This document shows, piece by piece, positions 16,007 to 24,552 of a stretch of 64,000 bases of DNA (the stretch's first letter is position 1; the number at the start of each line of letters is the position of its first letter). Source of the stretch: Rhodococcus phenolicus (GTDB taxonomy: Bacteria; Actinomycetota; Actinomycetes; Mycobacteriales; Mycobacteriaceae); contig NZ_LRRH01000051.1 of NCBI RefSeq assembly GCF_001646785.1, forward strand, positions 45,444-109,443, read 5' to 3'. The notes beneath the pieces were generated by a model. That model did not search any database. It saw only the letters and a program-made list of their open reading frames with translations, and had not been told where the DNA came from. Both the position numbers and the translations under genes were made by a program.

Positions 16007-17239
16007 ATGCAACTCCCAGCGCACCCTGATCGAGGTCCCGCCTCGACCTCTGCCGATCGCGGTCCGGCCTCCGTGCTGCGTGCCATGACGCTCGGCGCGC
16101 ACGGCCTGTTCGTCCTGCTGCTCGCTGTCGGAGCCGCTCGCAGTGTCGCCGACGAGCCGAATCCCGCGCCCGCGCTGGTCCTCGCGTTGCTGGTGCTCGT
16201 GTGGTATCTCGCAGGGGTCCGGTTCGCCCGTCGGTCCGCTGTCACCGGCCGGCCGAGTTACGGACGATGGTGGCTCGCGGTGCTGGTCGCGGGATGGCTC
16301 GGTCTCGCGGCGTTGAGCGGGAACTACGTGTGGGTGGCGTTCCCCCTGTTCTTTCTGTGCTTCCACCTGCTTCCGACCGCGGGCGCACTGGCGTCGACGG
16401 CCGCCGTCACCGCGGTGGCCGTCGCGGCCGCACTGTGGCACGGCGAGGGGAATGCGGTGGCGTCGATCATCGGGCCGATCTTCGGTGCCGCTGCCGCCGC
16501 CGGAATGGCGGTGGTGTACCAGCAGTTGGTTCGCGACGGCCGGCAACGCCGGCAACTGTACGACGAGCTGGCCCGCGCGCACCGCGACCTGCTCGGGGCT
16601 CAGGACGAACTCGCAACGCTCCAACGTGAGGCGGGAGCCGTCGCCGAGCGGGCCCGGCTCGCTCGCGACATCCACGACACTCTCGCCCAGGGCTTCTCGT
16701 CGATCCTGCTGCTCGCCCGGGCGGGGCAGCGCGACCCCGAACCGGTCGCGGTGCTGGCCCGGATCGCCGACACCGCGCAGGACAACCTCGCCGAGGCGCG
16801 ACGGGTCGTCGGGGCGCTGACACCGTCCGCTCTGGAAGAGGCTTCTCTCGGGCCGGCCCTCGGCAGGCTGGTGGCGCAGTTGCGTGAGCACACAGGTGTC
16901 ACCGCCGAACTCGTCGTCGACGGTCACGCCGTGGCATTGCCGATGGAGTTCGACGTCGCGTTGCTGCGGGTCGCACAGAGCGCACTCGCGAACGTGCGAT
17001 CGCACTCGCGAGCGGCGCACGTCCGGGTCACTCTCACGTACACCCCGGACGAGGTGCGGCTCGACGTCGTGGACGACGGTGCCGGATTCGATCCGGGTGC
17101 CGCAGCCGGGCCGCACTCGTACGGTCTGCGCGCGATGCGCGACCGGCTGGATTCTCTCGGAGGTTCACTCGTCGTCGAGTCCGCTCCGGGTGACGGCACC
17201 GCCTTGGCCGCAACGCTTCCGGTTCCGGTTCCGTCATGA
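16007..17239 (+). CDS. Sensor histidine kinase (NarL/DesK type)
   Basis: A 410-aa membrane kinase. Five to six helices occupy about residues 25-180 with almost no periplasmic loop, so the signal is probably sensed in or at the membrane. Then come a short coiled segment (RRQLYDELARAHRDLLGAQDE), the HisKA_3 dimerisation box with the phosphorylated His in ARDIHDTLAQGF, and the ATPase domain with N-box QSALANVRSH and G1 box DDGAGFDPG. ATG at 16007 chosen; GTG nine bases upstream is possible. The stop overlaps the response-regulator start by 4 bp. Divergent from the FtsX/ABC pair, a common layout for envelope-stress or antibiotic-sensing modules. Confidence 0.92.
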   Translation: MQLPAHPDRGPASTSADRGPASVLRAMTLGAHGLFVLLLAVGAARSVADEPNPAPALVLALLVLVWYLAGVRFARRSAVTGRPSYGRWWLAVLVAGWLGLAALSGNYVWVAFPLFFLCFHLLPTAGALASTAAVTAVAVAAALWHGEGNAVASIIGPIFGAAAAAGMAVVYQQLVRDGRQRRQLYDELARAHRDLLGAQDELATLQREAGAVAERARLARDIHDTLAQGFSSILLLARAGQRDPEPVAVLARIADTAQDNLAEARRVVGALTPSALEEASLGPALGRLVAQLREHTGVTAELVVDGHAVALPMEFDVALLRVAQSALANVRSHSRAAHVRVTLTYTPDEVRLDVVDDGAGFDPGAAAGPHSYGLRAMRDRLDSLGGSLVVESAPGDGTALAATLPVPVPS

Positions 17240-17859
17240 CACTGCGGATCCTGCTGGTCGACGACCATCCGGTGGTGCGGGCCGGGCTGCGGGCCCTGTT
17301 GTCGTCGCACGACGGACTCGAGGTGGTCGGGGAAGCGGCGACGGGAGAGCAGGCGCTCGAACTGGTGGCGGCAGTGCGTCCCGACGTCGTGCTGATGGAC
17401 CTGCGGCTCGGGGAGGGCATGGACGGCGCGACGGCCACCGCGCAGATGGTGGCGCGTGCCGACCCGCCCCGCGTCGTCGTGCTCACCACCTACGACACCG
17501 ACGGCGATATCCTGCGGGCCGTCGAGGCGGGCGCGTCCGGCTACCTCCTCAAGGACAGTGAAACGCAGATTCTCGTCGACGCGGTGTGGGCCGCGGCCCG
17601 CGGAGAAACCGTGCTCGATCCCGATGTGGCGCAGCGCCTGTACCAGCGGATCCGTACACCCGGGGTCGAGCTCAGCGCCCGCGAGGCGGAGATCGTCGCT
17701 CTCGTCGCGCGCGGGTTGTCCAACCGAGCCGTCGCGAAGGAACTGTTCGTCACGGAGGCGACCGTGAAATCACACCTGGTGCATGTCTTCTCGAAGCTCG
17801 GCGTGGACAGCCGGACGGCCGCCGTCGCAGTCGCGCGGGATCGCGGCCTGATCGACTGA
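17236..17859 (+). CDS. Response regulator, NarL/LuxR type
   Basis: A 207-aa two-domain regulator. Receiver residues: acidic pair in LLVDDHPVV, phospho-acceptor Asp in VVLMDLRLG (about residue 55), Thr in VVLTTYDTDG and Lys in YLLKDSE. The LuxR helix-turn-helix is at about 143-200 (LSAREAEIVALVARGLSNRA, then VTEATVKSHLVHVFSKLGV). Coupled to the kinase by an ATGA overlap. The likely target is the divergent ABC/FtsX pair. Convergent with the CoA ligase gene, ending 32 bp before its stop. Confidence 0.94.
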   Translation: MTLRILLVDDHPVVRAGLRALLSSHDGLEVVGEAATGEQALELVAAVRPDVVLMDLRLGEGMDGATATAQMVARADPPRVVVLTTYDTDGDILRAVEAGASGYLLKDSETQILVDAVWAAARGETVLDPDVAQRLYQRIRTPGVELSAREAEIVALVARGLSNRAVAKELFVTEATVKSHLVHVFSKLGVDSRTAAVAVARDRGLID

Positions 17860-17891
17860 GCCGAGCCCGGAGGCCGGTCGCGCCCGGGAAC

Positions 17892-19601
17892 CTAGGGGTT
17901 CCGGAGGCGTTCCGTTGCGAGCGTGCGGACCTCGTCGGTCTTGATCTTGGCGCTGCCGGTCAGTGTGATCTCGTCCTCGCCGAAGAACAGCACGTGACGG
18001 GGAACCTTGTAGCTGGCGAGCTGTTCCCGCAGGTGCGCTCGGATCGTGTCCGCCTCGAGATTCGTACCGTCGTGCGGCACGATGCACGCGACCACGACCT
18101 CGCCGAGGGTGTCGTGCGGCACCCCGACCGTGCGGGCGACCTTGACGCCCGGCAATCCGATCAGCGCCTCGTCCACTTCGAGCGGGGAGACGTTCGCGCC
18201 GCCGGTCTTGATGATGTCGTTGAGCCGGCCCTCCCAGAACAGCCGGCCGTCCGCGTCGAGGTGACCACCGTCGCCGGTGTGGAAGAAGCCCTCGGCGTCG
18301 AGCGTCTCGGACAACGGCACGCCGAGATACCCGAGCATCAATGTCGGTCCCTTGACGCAGATTTCGCCGCTGTCGCCGATCGGGACGGGAGTTCCCGAGA
18401 GGGGCTCGACGACCTTGACGGTGACGCCGGGCAGCGGCACCCCGCTGCTGCCTGCGGTCACGTCGTCGGGGGTGTTCGCGGGATACGCCGTCGAGATCGT
18501 GAACGTCTCGGTGTTGCCGTATGCGTGACCGGGCTCGCGGTAGTCCACGGAGACCGATGGATGCCGCGCGATCGGAGTGCTGTTGTCCACGAACCGCATC
18601 GCGCTCAGGTCGGCCCCGGCCCAGTTCGGTGCCGCCTCCAGCTGTGCCCACTGGTGTGGCCACGCGACCGGGAAGTTCACCCGCTCGCGTTGCATCAGGG
18701 CGAGTGCTTCGGCGGCGTCGAACATCGATTGCAGGACGAGCGAGCCGCCCTTGGACAGGGTCGCGCCGAGCGCCATCCCGAAGTTGCCCGACCAGAAGAA
18801 GCCGTTGGCCGACCAGCAGCGCACGTCGTCGGCGGGTTCGAACCCGTACATCCGCCCGAACCGCCACGATTGGATGCTCACCCCCCGGTGGGCGCTGAGA
18901 ATTCCTTTCGGTTTGCTCGTGGTACCCGAGGAGAAGAACAACACGGCGGTATCGCTCGGCTCGACCCCCGCGGCGGTTGCCTCGACGATTTCGCGGGGCA
19001 CGTCGCGTCCCCCTGCGACGAACGTGTCCCACGACTCGACGGCGCCGCCGGCAGGCGCGGCACCCACCGCGGCGAGATACCGGAGGTGCGGGTACCGCAC
19101 CGACTGCAGGTCGCCGGGTGTGGACCCGCCGATCTTCGGTTCCAGGTCGGTGAGTGCCTCGGCGAGGTCCCGGTTCGCGACGGTGCGTTCGAACAGCAGC
19201 ACCGAGATGCCCGACGTCCCGATGAGGAGGTCGAGTTCGGCGGCGGTCGAGAAGGTGCTGAGGGCGACCGCGACACCGCCGACGAGCGACGTGCCGAAGG
19301 TCGCCGCGATCCACTCGGGCCGGTTGGTCATCAGCACGCCGACCCGGCTGTCCTTGCCGATCCCCACCGCCCGCAACGCCCGCGCGACCTCGATCGCGCG
19401 CTCCCAGAGGTCGGTGTAACTCCAGCGGGTGACATCGCCGGATTCGTGCATCACGAGGGCTTCCCGGTCGGCATAGGCCGTGGTGACTTCGCGGAGGAAA
19501 CCCGGCAGTGTCAACGTCCCGAGACCGGGCTCCTCGGTGAGCGGTGGTCCCGAGACAACCGAAACCGGTTGTGCCGATACAGCATTCTCTACGGTCGTCA
19601 T
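17892..19601 (-). CDS. AMP-forming acyl-CoA ligase (CoA ligase 1)
   Basis: A 569-aa adenylate-forming ligase that would activate a carboxylic acid to its CoA thioester. Motifs: P-loop-like FFSSGTTSKPKG (A3), YGNTETF (A5), FFHTGDGGHLD (A7), LNDIIKTGGANVSP (A8) and SAKIKTDE with the C-terminal lysine. The aromatic-rich SANGFFWSGNFGMALG near residue 290 probably lines the acyl pocket. Start ATG at 19601. Last gene of a three-gene leftward operon after the AcuI-type reductase and the MaoC hydratase. Likely activates the acid formed by ring opening or a side chain. A short inverted repeat GGAACC-n4-GGTTCC covers its stop codon. Confidence 0.92.
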   Translation of the reverse strand: MTTVENAVSAQPVSVVSGPPLTEEPGLGTLTLPGFLREVTTAYADREALVMHESGDVTRWSYTDLWERAIEVARALRAVGIGKDSRVGVLMTNRPEWIAATFGTSLVGGVAVALSTFSTAAELDLLIGTSGISVLLFERTVANRDLAEALTDLEPKIGGSTPGDLQSVRYPHLRYLAAVGAAPAGGAVESWDTFVAGGRDVPREIVEATAAGVEPSDTAVLFFSSGTTSKPKGILSAHRGVSIQSWRFGRMYGFEPADDVRCWSANGFFWSGNFGMALGATLSKGGSLVLQSMFDAAEALALMQRERVNFPVAWPHQWAQLEAAPNWAGADLSAMRFVDNSTPIARHPSVSVDYREPGHAYGNTETFTISTAYPANTPDDVTAGSSGVPLPGVTVKVVEPLSGTPVPIGDSGEICVKGPTLMLGYLGVPLSETLDAEGFFHTGDGGHLDADGRLFWEGRLNDIIKTGGANVSPLEVDEALIGLPGVKVARTVGVPHDTLGEVVVACIVPHDGTNLEADTIRAHLREQLASYKVPRHVLFFGEDEITLTGSAKIKTDEVRTLATERLRNP

Positions 19602-19626
19602 GTCGGCCCTCGTGTGTTCGGTGCGA

Positions 19627-20811
19627 TCAGTGCGGCAGTTCGATCTCGGCGGTCGAGGAGACCAGGACACCCGAGTCCTGGTTCGTCAAGCGCAATTTCA
19701 CCTGCACCAGCGGCACGCCCCACGTGGTGTCGGTCTGCTTGTCGATCACCTCGGCGTCGAAGTACGTGACATCGCCCTCGAATGCGGGAGTGCGGAAATC
19801 GGATTTGATGTGCCGCACCATGCCGTCGTTGCCGGCCCAGTTGGCGAGGTAGTCCGTGCACCAGGCGCCCATCGTCGCGCCGTAACCGTAGGCGCGGGCC
19901 ATACCCACCTCGCCGGCCTTGTCGGCGTCGATGTGCCCGCGGGACGGTCCGACATACAGTCCGTCGCGCAACCTCGGGTCGATCCGGGCACCTTCCTCGT
20001 CGAAGCCGAATCCGTCCACCCAGCCCGGGTCCTGGTTCACCCACGGGTCGTCGACACCGTCGGGAGCGACCCATTCGAAGGTGCCCCAGATGTTGAACAG
20101 GAACGCTCGGTACTCGGTGGTGAAGGAGGCGATCGTGTGCGGGCCGAGAACTCGGCGGGGCAGGGTGTCGCCCACCTTCACTTCGTCGAAGTGAGGCGAG
20201 ATGCCCGAGCGCGTCGTCAGCAGCCATTCGTGACGCAGAGCATCGATCTCGGTGAGTTCGTCGGCCGTCCATCGTTTGATCTCGCCGAGCTGGTTCTCGT
20301 ACTTCCCGCGCTTGTTGGCTTCCTCCGCGAGGTACCGGATGGCGGTCGATCTCTCCCGCGCTACGAGAGCACCGTGCTGGTTGCGGTGCACGGTGTCGCC
20401 GCGCGAGAACATCGTCGGGCCGGCAAAACTCGTGTCGGCAACCTTGTAGTCGTGGAATCGGCGGTCCTGGAACAGTTTGTCGCCGGGGCGGACTGGGGTT
20501 CCGTAGAACCACCACTCCTCGCCGCCGAAGATCAGGTGGCTGCCGGGGATTCGGCCCACACAGGCGGGGGCTGCGCCGTGCCCGTAGTCGAGTGCGACGG
20601 CGATCGACTGCGGTGCGATGATGCCGCCGTAACGGGACGCGCGGGCGAACTCCTCGTCCCAATGGAGGGGGTTGGGGTTGTCCATCGCCATCACCCAGCG
20701 GCGGATGTCGGAGGCGCTGCACGGATCCCACAGCTGCCCGCCGCCGACGGGTTTGCCGACGCGGTGATCGACGTCGGACAGGTCGAGTTCGGGATTCGAT
20801 TTCTTGGTCAC
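19627..20811 (-). CDS. MaoC-family double hotdog hydratase
   Basis: A 394-aa protein with two hotdog domains. The N-terminal one contains the hydratase motif AMDNPNPLHWDEEFARAS (about residues 35-52), where Asp and His are the catalytic dyad of R-specific enoyl-CoA hydratases. The C-terminal half (from about residue 250, ARAYGYGATMGAWCTDYLANW) is a second hotdog lacking it. The length and arrangement fit actinobacterial acyl dehydratases of sterol-type pathways. GTG at 20811 has GAGGAG 5 nt upstream; a GTG at 20817 overlaps that site and is less likely. It follows the reductase gene by 13 bp and precedes the CoA ligase by 25 bp. It would hydrate the enoyl-CoA produced by the dehydrogenase operon. 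Confidence 0.88.
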   Translation of the reverse strand: MTKKSNPELDLSDVDHRVGKPVGGGQLWDPCSASDIRRWVMAMDNPNPLHWDEEFARASRYGGIIAPQSIAVALDYGHGAAPACVGRIPGSHLIFGGEEWWFYGTPVRPGDKLFQDRRFHDYKVADTSFAGPTMFSRGDTVHRNQHGALVARERSTAIRYLAEEANKRGKYENQLGEIKRWTADELTEIDALRHEWLLTTRSGISPHFDEVKVGDTLPRRVLGPHTIASFTTEYRAFLFNIWGTFEWVAPDGVDDPWVNQDPGWVDGFGFDEEGARIDPRLRDGLYVGPSRGHIDADKAGEVGMARAYGYGATMGAWCTDYLANWAGNDGMVRHIKSDFRTPAFEGDVTYFDAEVIDKQTDTTWGVPLVQVKLRLTNQDSGVLVSSTAEIELPH

Positions 20812-20824
20812 GTCCACTCCTCGA

Positions 20825-21808
20825 TCAGCGATTGACATCGACAACGATGCGGCCGCGCACGGTGCCGTCCATGAGCTTCCCGGCGGCAGCGATCGCTTCC
20901 TCCAAACCGACCTCGTGCGCGATCGCGTCGAGCACACTCGCATCGAGATCCCGGGCCAGGCGCTCCCACGCGGCGGCACGCCGCGGGTGCGGGGCCATCA
21001 CGCTGTCGATACCGAGGAGGGAGACGCCGCGCAGGATGAACGGCGCGACCGAGGCGGGGAAGTCCATGCCTTGTGCGAGGCCGCACGCGGCGACCGCGCC
21101 GCCGTAGCGGGTCTGGGCGCACGCGTTGGCGAGAGTGTGGCTACCGGCGGTGTCGACGACGCCGGCCCACCGTTCCTTCTGCAGTGGTTTGCCGGCAGCC
21201 GACAGTTCGGCACGGTCGACGACGGTGGCGGCACCCAGCGCGGTGAGGTAATCCGCCTCCGAGGTCTTACCGGTCGCGGCGGCGACGGTGAAACCCGCCT
21301 CGGCGAGCAGCGCGATGGCGACGCTGCCGACCCCGCCGGTCGCTCCCGTCACCAGGATCTCGCCCTGGTCCGGAGTCACCCCGTAGCGGACCAGCGCGTC
21401 GACGCACAGGCTCGCGGTGTAACCGGCCGTCCCGATCGCCATGGCCTGCCGCGTGGTGAACGTGTCGTGCAGCGGAACCAGCCAGTCGCCGTCGAGCCGG
21501 GCGCGCTGAGCGAGCCCGCCCCAATGGGTTTCGCCGACCCCCCAGCCGTTGAGGACGACCCGGTCGCCCTTCGACCATCGCTCGTGCGAGCTGTCGGCGA
21601 CGACGCCGGCGATGTCGATTCCGGGCACCATCGGGAACCTGCGCACGACCGGCGACTTGCCGGTGATCGCGAGAGCGTCCTTGAAGTTGAGGGTGGAGTA
21701 CTCCACATCGACGGTGACGTTCCCGCCGGGCAGGTCGGTGTCCTGCAGGTTCTTGCGCGTCACCGTCTGTCCGGTTTCGTCCTTCTCGATCACCACTGCG
21801 GAAAACAT
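20825..21808 (-). CDS. AcuI/YhdH-type NADPH-dependent enoyl (acrylyl)-CoA reductase
   Basis: A 327-aa zinc-free medium-chain reductase. Typical AcuI/YhdH features: [14 protein letters not shown] near residue 40, [20 protein letters not shown] near 90, nucleotide-binding [17 protein letters not shown] near 150, and [17 protein letters not shown] near 250. The family reduces short 2-enoyl-CoAs such as acrylyl-CoA, avoiding toxic build-up or assimilating C3 units. First gene of a three-gene leftward operon. Operator-like site 3 lies about 115 bp upstream. Its presence suggests that the pathway yields a short unsaturated CoA thioester; this is inference. Confidence 0.9.
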   Translation of the reverse strand: MFSAVVIEKDETGQTVTRKNLQDTDLPGGNVTVDVEYSTLNFKDALAITGKSPVVRRFPMVPGIDIAGVVADSSHERWSKGDRVVLNGWGVGETHWGGLAQRARLDGDWLVPLHDTFTTRQAMAIGTAGYTASLCVDALVRYGVTPDQGEILVTGATGGVGSVAIALLAEAGFTVAAATGKTSEADYLTALGAATVVDRAELSAAGKPLQKERWAGVVDTAGSHTLANACAQTRYGGAVAACGLAQGMDFPASVAPFILRGVSLLGIDSVMAPHPRRAAAWERLARDLDASVLDAIAHEVGLEEAIAAAGKLMDGTVRGRIVVDVNR

Positions 21809-21921
21809 CGTCGGAGCAAGTCCTTCCTCGAGCCGTCGAGCGACAGCGAAAACTGCATTCGTCGGACCGGGCGCCGTGCCGGAATCGGCGTCTCCGGGCC
21901 CATGCAGCGGACACTACGTCA

Positions 21922-21946
21922 ATCCTTGTAAGGATGGCAATACTTG
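21922..21946 (-). promoter_or_regulatory. Operator-like site 3 (CAAGTATT + ATCCTTACAAGGAT, minus strand)
   Basis: On the minus strand CAAGTATT (21946-21939) is followed at the same 11-nt offset by ATCCTTACAAGGAT (21935-21922), then TGACGTAGTGTCCG, similar to the sequence after site 2. It lies in the 299-bp gap between the leftward reductase operon and the rightward binding-protein gene, and is oriented toward the reductase. No other gene or clear signal was seen in that gap. Confidence 0.65.
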
Positions 21947-22107
21947 AATCTTCGGAGCGGCCTGGCGATACTCCGCTGTGACAGACGTCACCACTCGGTG
22001 GATCGGCGTACGGATGTTCGGGAAAAACGCTGGGGGACAGGACCGAACGCGTCGGTTCCCGGCATCACCGAATCCGGCGTCGACGTACCGCGACCCGAAA
22101 GGCCGAG

Positions 22108-23679
22108 ATGCCACGAAGAAGGATGCTGTTGTCCGCCGTCGCCGCGGGATGTGCCGCGACCCTACTGCTCGGGGCCTGCGGCGCGCAGAACGACGAGGGA
22201 CCCTCCGGCGGGGTCGAGGCCGGTGATCCGGTGGCCGGCGGCGACCTCGTCGTCCTGCAGACCGGGGAACCGCGCTCCCTGGACCCGGCCGCGTTGTCCA
22301 ACACGTGGTCGCATCAGCCGGTGCTGGGCAATGCGCTGTACGGCACGCTGATGGTCAACGACGTCGACACCTTCGACATCGAGTACAAGATGGCCACCGG
22401 GTTCTCCACCACCGACGGGGGAACCACGTTCCTGCTGACCCTGCGGCCCGGTCTGACGTTCACCGACGGCACGCCTCTCGATGCCGCCGCGGTGAAATTC
22501 AACTGGGACCGTATGGGCGATCCGGCGGTCGGGTCGACCACGATCCGTTGGGCCGGGCAGATCGCGGGCACCGAGGTGATCGACCCCGAAACCCTCCGCG
22601 TGATCATGCGATCCCCGAATCCGCACTTCGCGCAGTCCGTCGTCTCGAGCGGTCTCAACTGGATCGCCTCACCGGACGCGCTGGGGAAGGGGCAAGCCGC
22701 ATTCGACGAGAATCCCATCGGCGCAGGGCCGTTCACGCTCACCCGCTGGACCCGGCAGGACTCGATCGAACTTGCGAAGAACCCCGGTTATTGGGACGCG
22801 CCGAAGCCCTACCTCGACAGCCTGACCATCCGCACCGTCAGCGACACCAACCAGCGGGTCAACGCGATCACGACAGGTGCCGCGGACCTCGCGTCCGAAA
22901 CCAACTGGGCGAGCCTGAAGAACGTCGAATCCGCCGGCTACTCCTACGAAGTGGTCCCGACCGGCGGTGGACAGTTCATCGGCATGAACTTCGCCCGCGC
23001 ACCGTTCGACGACGAGCGTGCCCGCCGCGCGGTCGCCCTCGCCGTCGACCTCGACGCGGTCAACACCGCCGTCTACAACGGGGAAGGACAGGTCCCGCAG
23101 ACCCTGTTCGAGGAGAACTCGCCGTATTTCAGCGACATCGAACTCGGCCGGACCGATCCGGAGGCCGCGCAGCAACTGTTCGACGAACTCGCCGCCGAGG
23201 GCAAGCCGGTCTCGTTCACCTTCCTGTCCTACCCGACGACCGAGAGCAAGACCCTCGGAGAGGCGCTCCAGGCACAACTCAGCGCCTACGACAACGTCGA
23301 GGCCAAGGTCGACGTCGTGGACTATGCCACTGCCACCGCACGTTCGGGAGCTCGTGATTTCGACATGTTCATTTCGTCGGCGGTCATCCAGGACCCGGAC
23401 AGCCCGCTGTGGATGGCGTTCCACACCGATTCCCCGGGCAACGTCATCGGCATCGACGATCCGGAATTGAGTGCGGCGCTGGACGCCGGACGATCCGCCG
23501 GAACGGTCGACGAACGCAAGGCAGCGTACGAGACGGTGCAGCAACGACTCGTCGCCCTGAATCCGGGTATCTGGTACTACCGTGCCGTCCCTGCGGTCGT
23601 CATGGGTGCGGACGTGCACGGCGTCGAGCTGTACGGGCTCGGATCCCCTCTGCCGGAGGAGATCTGGTCCACCGAGTGA
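22108..23679 (+). CDS. Extracellular solute-binding lipoprotein (peptide/nickel ABC family), orphan
   Basis: A 523-aa SBP family-5 protein. Signal peptide with basic MPRRR, a hydrophobic core and lipobox LLGAC (Cys about residue 23), so it should be a lipoprotein on the outer face of the membrane. The family signature follows (LQTGEPRSLDPAAL, LTFTDGTPLDAAAVKFNWDR, FDENPIGAGPFTLTRW, RRAVALAVD). These proteins usually feed an oligopeptide-type ABC importer, but no permease or ATPase gene is adjacent. Within this catabolic island it may capture the growth substrate and use permeases encoded elsewhere. Divergent from the reductase operon with site 3 between them. Ends in a strong bidirectional hairpin. 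Confidence 0.9.
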   Translation: MPRRRMLLSAVAAGCAATLLLGACGAQNDEGPSGGVEAGDPVAGGDLVVLQTGEPRSLDPAALSNTWSHQPVLGNALYGTLMVNDVDTFDIEYKMATGFSTTDGGTTFLLTLRPGLTFTDGTPLDAAAVKFNWDRMGDPAVGSTTIRWAGQIAGTEVIDPETLRVIMRSPNPHFAQSVVSSGLNWIASPDALGKGQAAFDENPIGAGPFTLTRWTRQDSIELAKNPGYWDAPKPYLDSLTIRTVSDTNQRVNAITTGAADLASETNWASLKNVESAGYSYEVVPTGGGQFIGMNFARAPFDDERARRAVALAVDLDAVNTAVYNGEGQVPQTLFEENSPYFSDIELGRTDPEAAQQLFDELAAEGKPVSFTFLSYPTTESKTLGEALQAQLSAYDNVEAKVDVVDYATATARSGARDFDMFISSAVIQDPDSPLWMAFHTDSPGNVIGIDDPELSAALDAGRSAGTVDERKAAYETVQQRLVALNPGIWYYRAVPAVVMGADVHGVELYGLGSPLPEEIWSTE

Positions 23680-23682
23680 GAT

Positions 23683-23718
23683 CGGGCGGGCCGCCGCGGT
23701 CGATCGGCGGCCCGCCCG
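23683..23718. terminator. Bidirectional hairpin terminator
   Basis: Perfect 14-bp stem CGGGCGGGCCGCCG / CGGCGGCCCGCCCG with an 8-nt loop, between the convergent binding-protein and SDR genes. No U-tract on either strand, as is common in high-GC actinobacteria. Confidence 0.75.
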
Positions 23719-23720
23719 GA

Positions 23721-24497
23721 TCAGCGGGCGGTCCAGCCCCCGTCGACGACGATCGTCTGACCGGTGACGTAGCTGCCGGCATCCCCGGCGAGCCACACCA
23801 CAGCGCCCACGATGTCGTCGGCGGTGCCTTCCTTCGGGAGCGGTGTGTTGCGGCGCAGGTACTCGGCGGCCCGCTCGCTCTCGTAGAGCGGGCCGGTGAT
23901 CTCGCTGCGGAAGAAGCCGGGCGCCACCGTGTTCACCCGGATCGAATGCCGGGCCCACTGCACCGCGAGTTCGGAGGTCAGGCCGGACAGGCCGAGCTTG
24001 CTCGCGGCATAGGACGCCTGCGGTATCCCGGGAACACCGACGCGGCCGCTGATCGACGAGACGTTGACGATCGAACCGCGACCGGCGGCTCGCATGTGCG
24101 GAAACACGTCCTGCGCGAGCCGGAACGGGGCGAGCAGGTTCAGGTCCACGGTGCTGCGCATCGCATCGAGCGGCTCGGACTCGGCGCGTTCCTCGGTGAA
24201 CATGCTGCCCGCCGCATTGACCAGGATTTCCGGCGGTCCCAGCTGCGCGAGCACCGTCGGCACGACCTCGGCGACCCGGTCGAGGTCGGACAGGTCGCAG
24301 GTCACGGCCAGGCCTCCGATCCGCCGGGCGAGGTCGGTGAGGCGATCGCGGCGCCGCGCCACCACCGCGACCGTCGCCCCGAGCGATGCCAGGGCCTCGG
24401 CGACGGCTGCGCCCAGCCCGGACGATGCTCCGGTCACGATCGCGACCCGGCCCTCCAGGCCGAACATTCGCGCGGCGGCGTCGCCGATCGGTGCCAC
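23721..24497 (-). CDS. SDR-family dehydrogenase
   Basis: A 258-aa classical SDR: TGASSGLG near residue 22, NAAG near 95, catalytic Ser in NVSSISG and Tyr/Lys in SYAASKLG, and the C-terminal VTGQTIVVDGGW. GTG at 24497 has GAGGAG upstream; a shorter form beginning MFGLEGRV is possible. It follows CoA ligase 2 (55 bp gap) on the same strand, so the two form a unit with divergent promoter region near 26.15 kb. It may act on a hydroxyacyl-CoA or cyclic alcohol intermediate; specificity not readable. Confidence 0.9.
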   Translation of the reverse strand: MAPIGDAAARMFGLEGRVAIVTGASSGLGAAVAEALASLGATVAVVARRRDRLTDLARRIGGLAVTCDLSDLDRVAEVVPTVLAQLGPPEILVNAAGSMFTEERAESEPLDAMRSTVDLNLLAPFRLAQDVFPHMRAAGRGSIVNVSSISGRVGVPGIPQASYAASKLGLSGLTSELAVQWARHSIRVNTVAPGFFRSEITGPLYESERAAEYLRRNTPLPKEGTADDIVGAVVWLAGDAGSYVTGQTIVVDGGWTAR

Positions 24498-24552
24498 GGG
24501 GCTCTCCTCTCGATGGGGGAACGATCCTCGCACGGATCGTGTGATGCCGGGA

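Noticed and set aside
15473..17239. A 588-aa form of the histidine kinase starting at 15473
   Set aside because: The extra N-terminus is antisense to the FtsX-like permease and unlike any kinase; ATG at 16007 precedes the membrane helices.
17881..17900. Terminator GGAACC-n4-GGTTCC at the convergent end of the response regulator and CoA ligase 1
   Set aside because: Only 6-bp arms and it includes the ligase stop codon; too weak to list as a terminator on its own.
23683..23718. Possible regulatory element rather than terminator
   Set aside because: It lies between convergent genes with a perfect GC-rich stem; a bidirectional terminator explains it.
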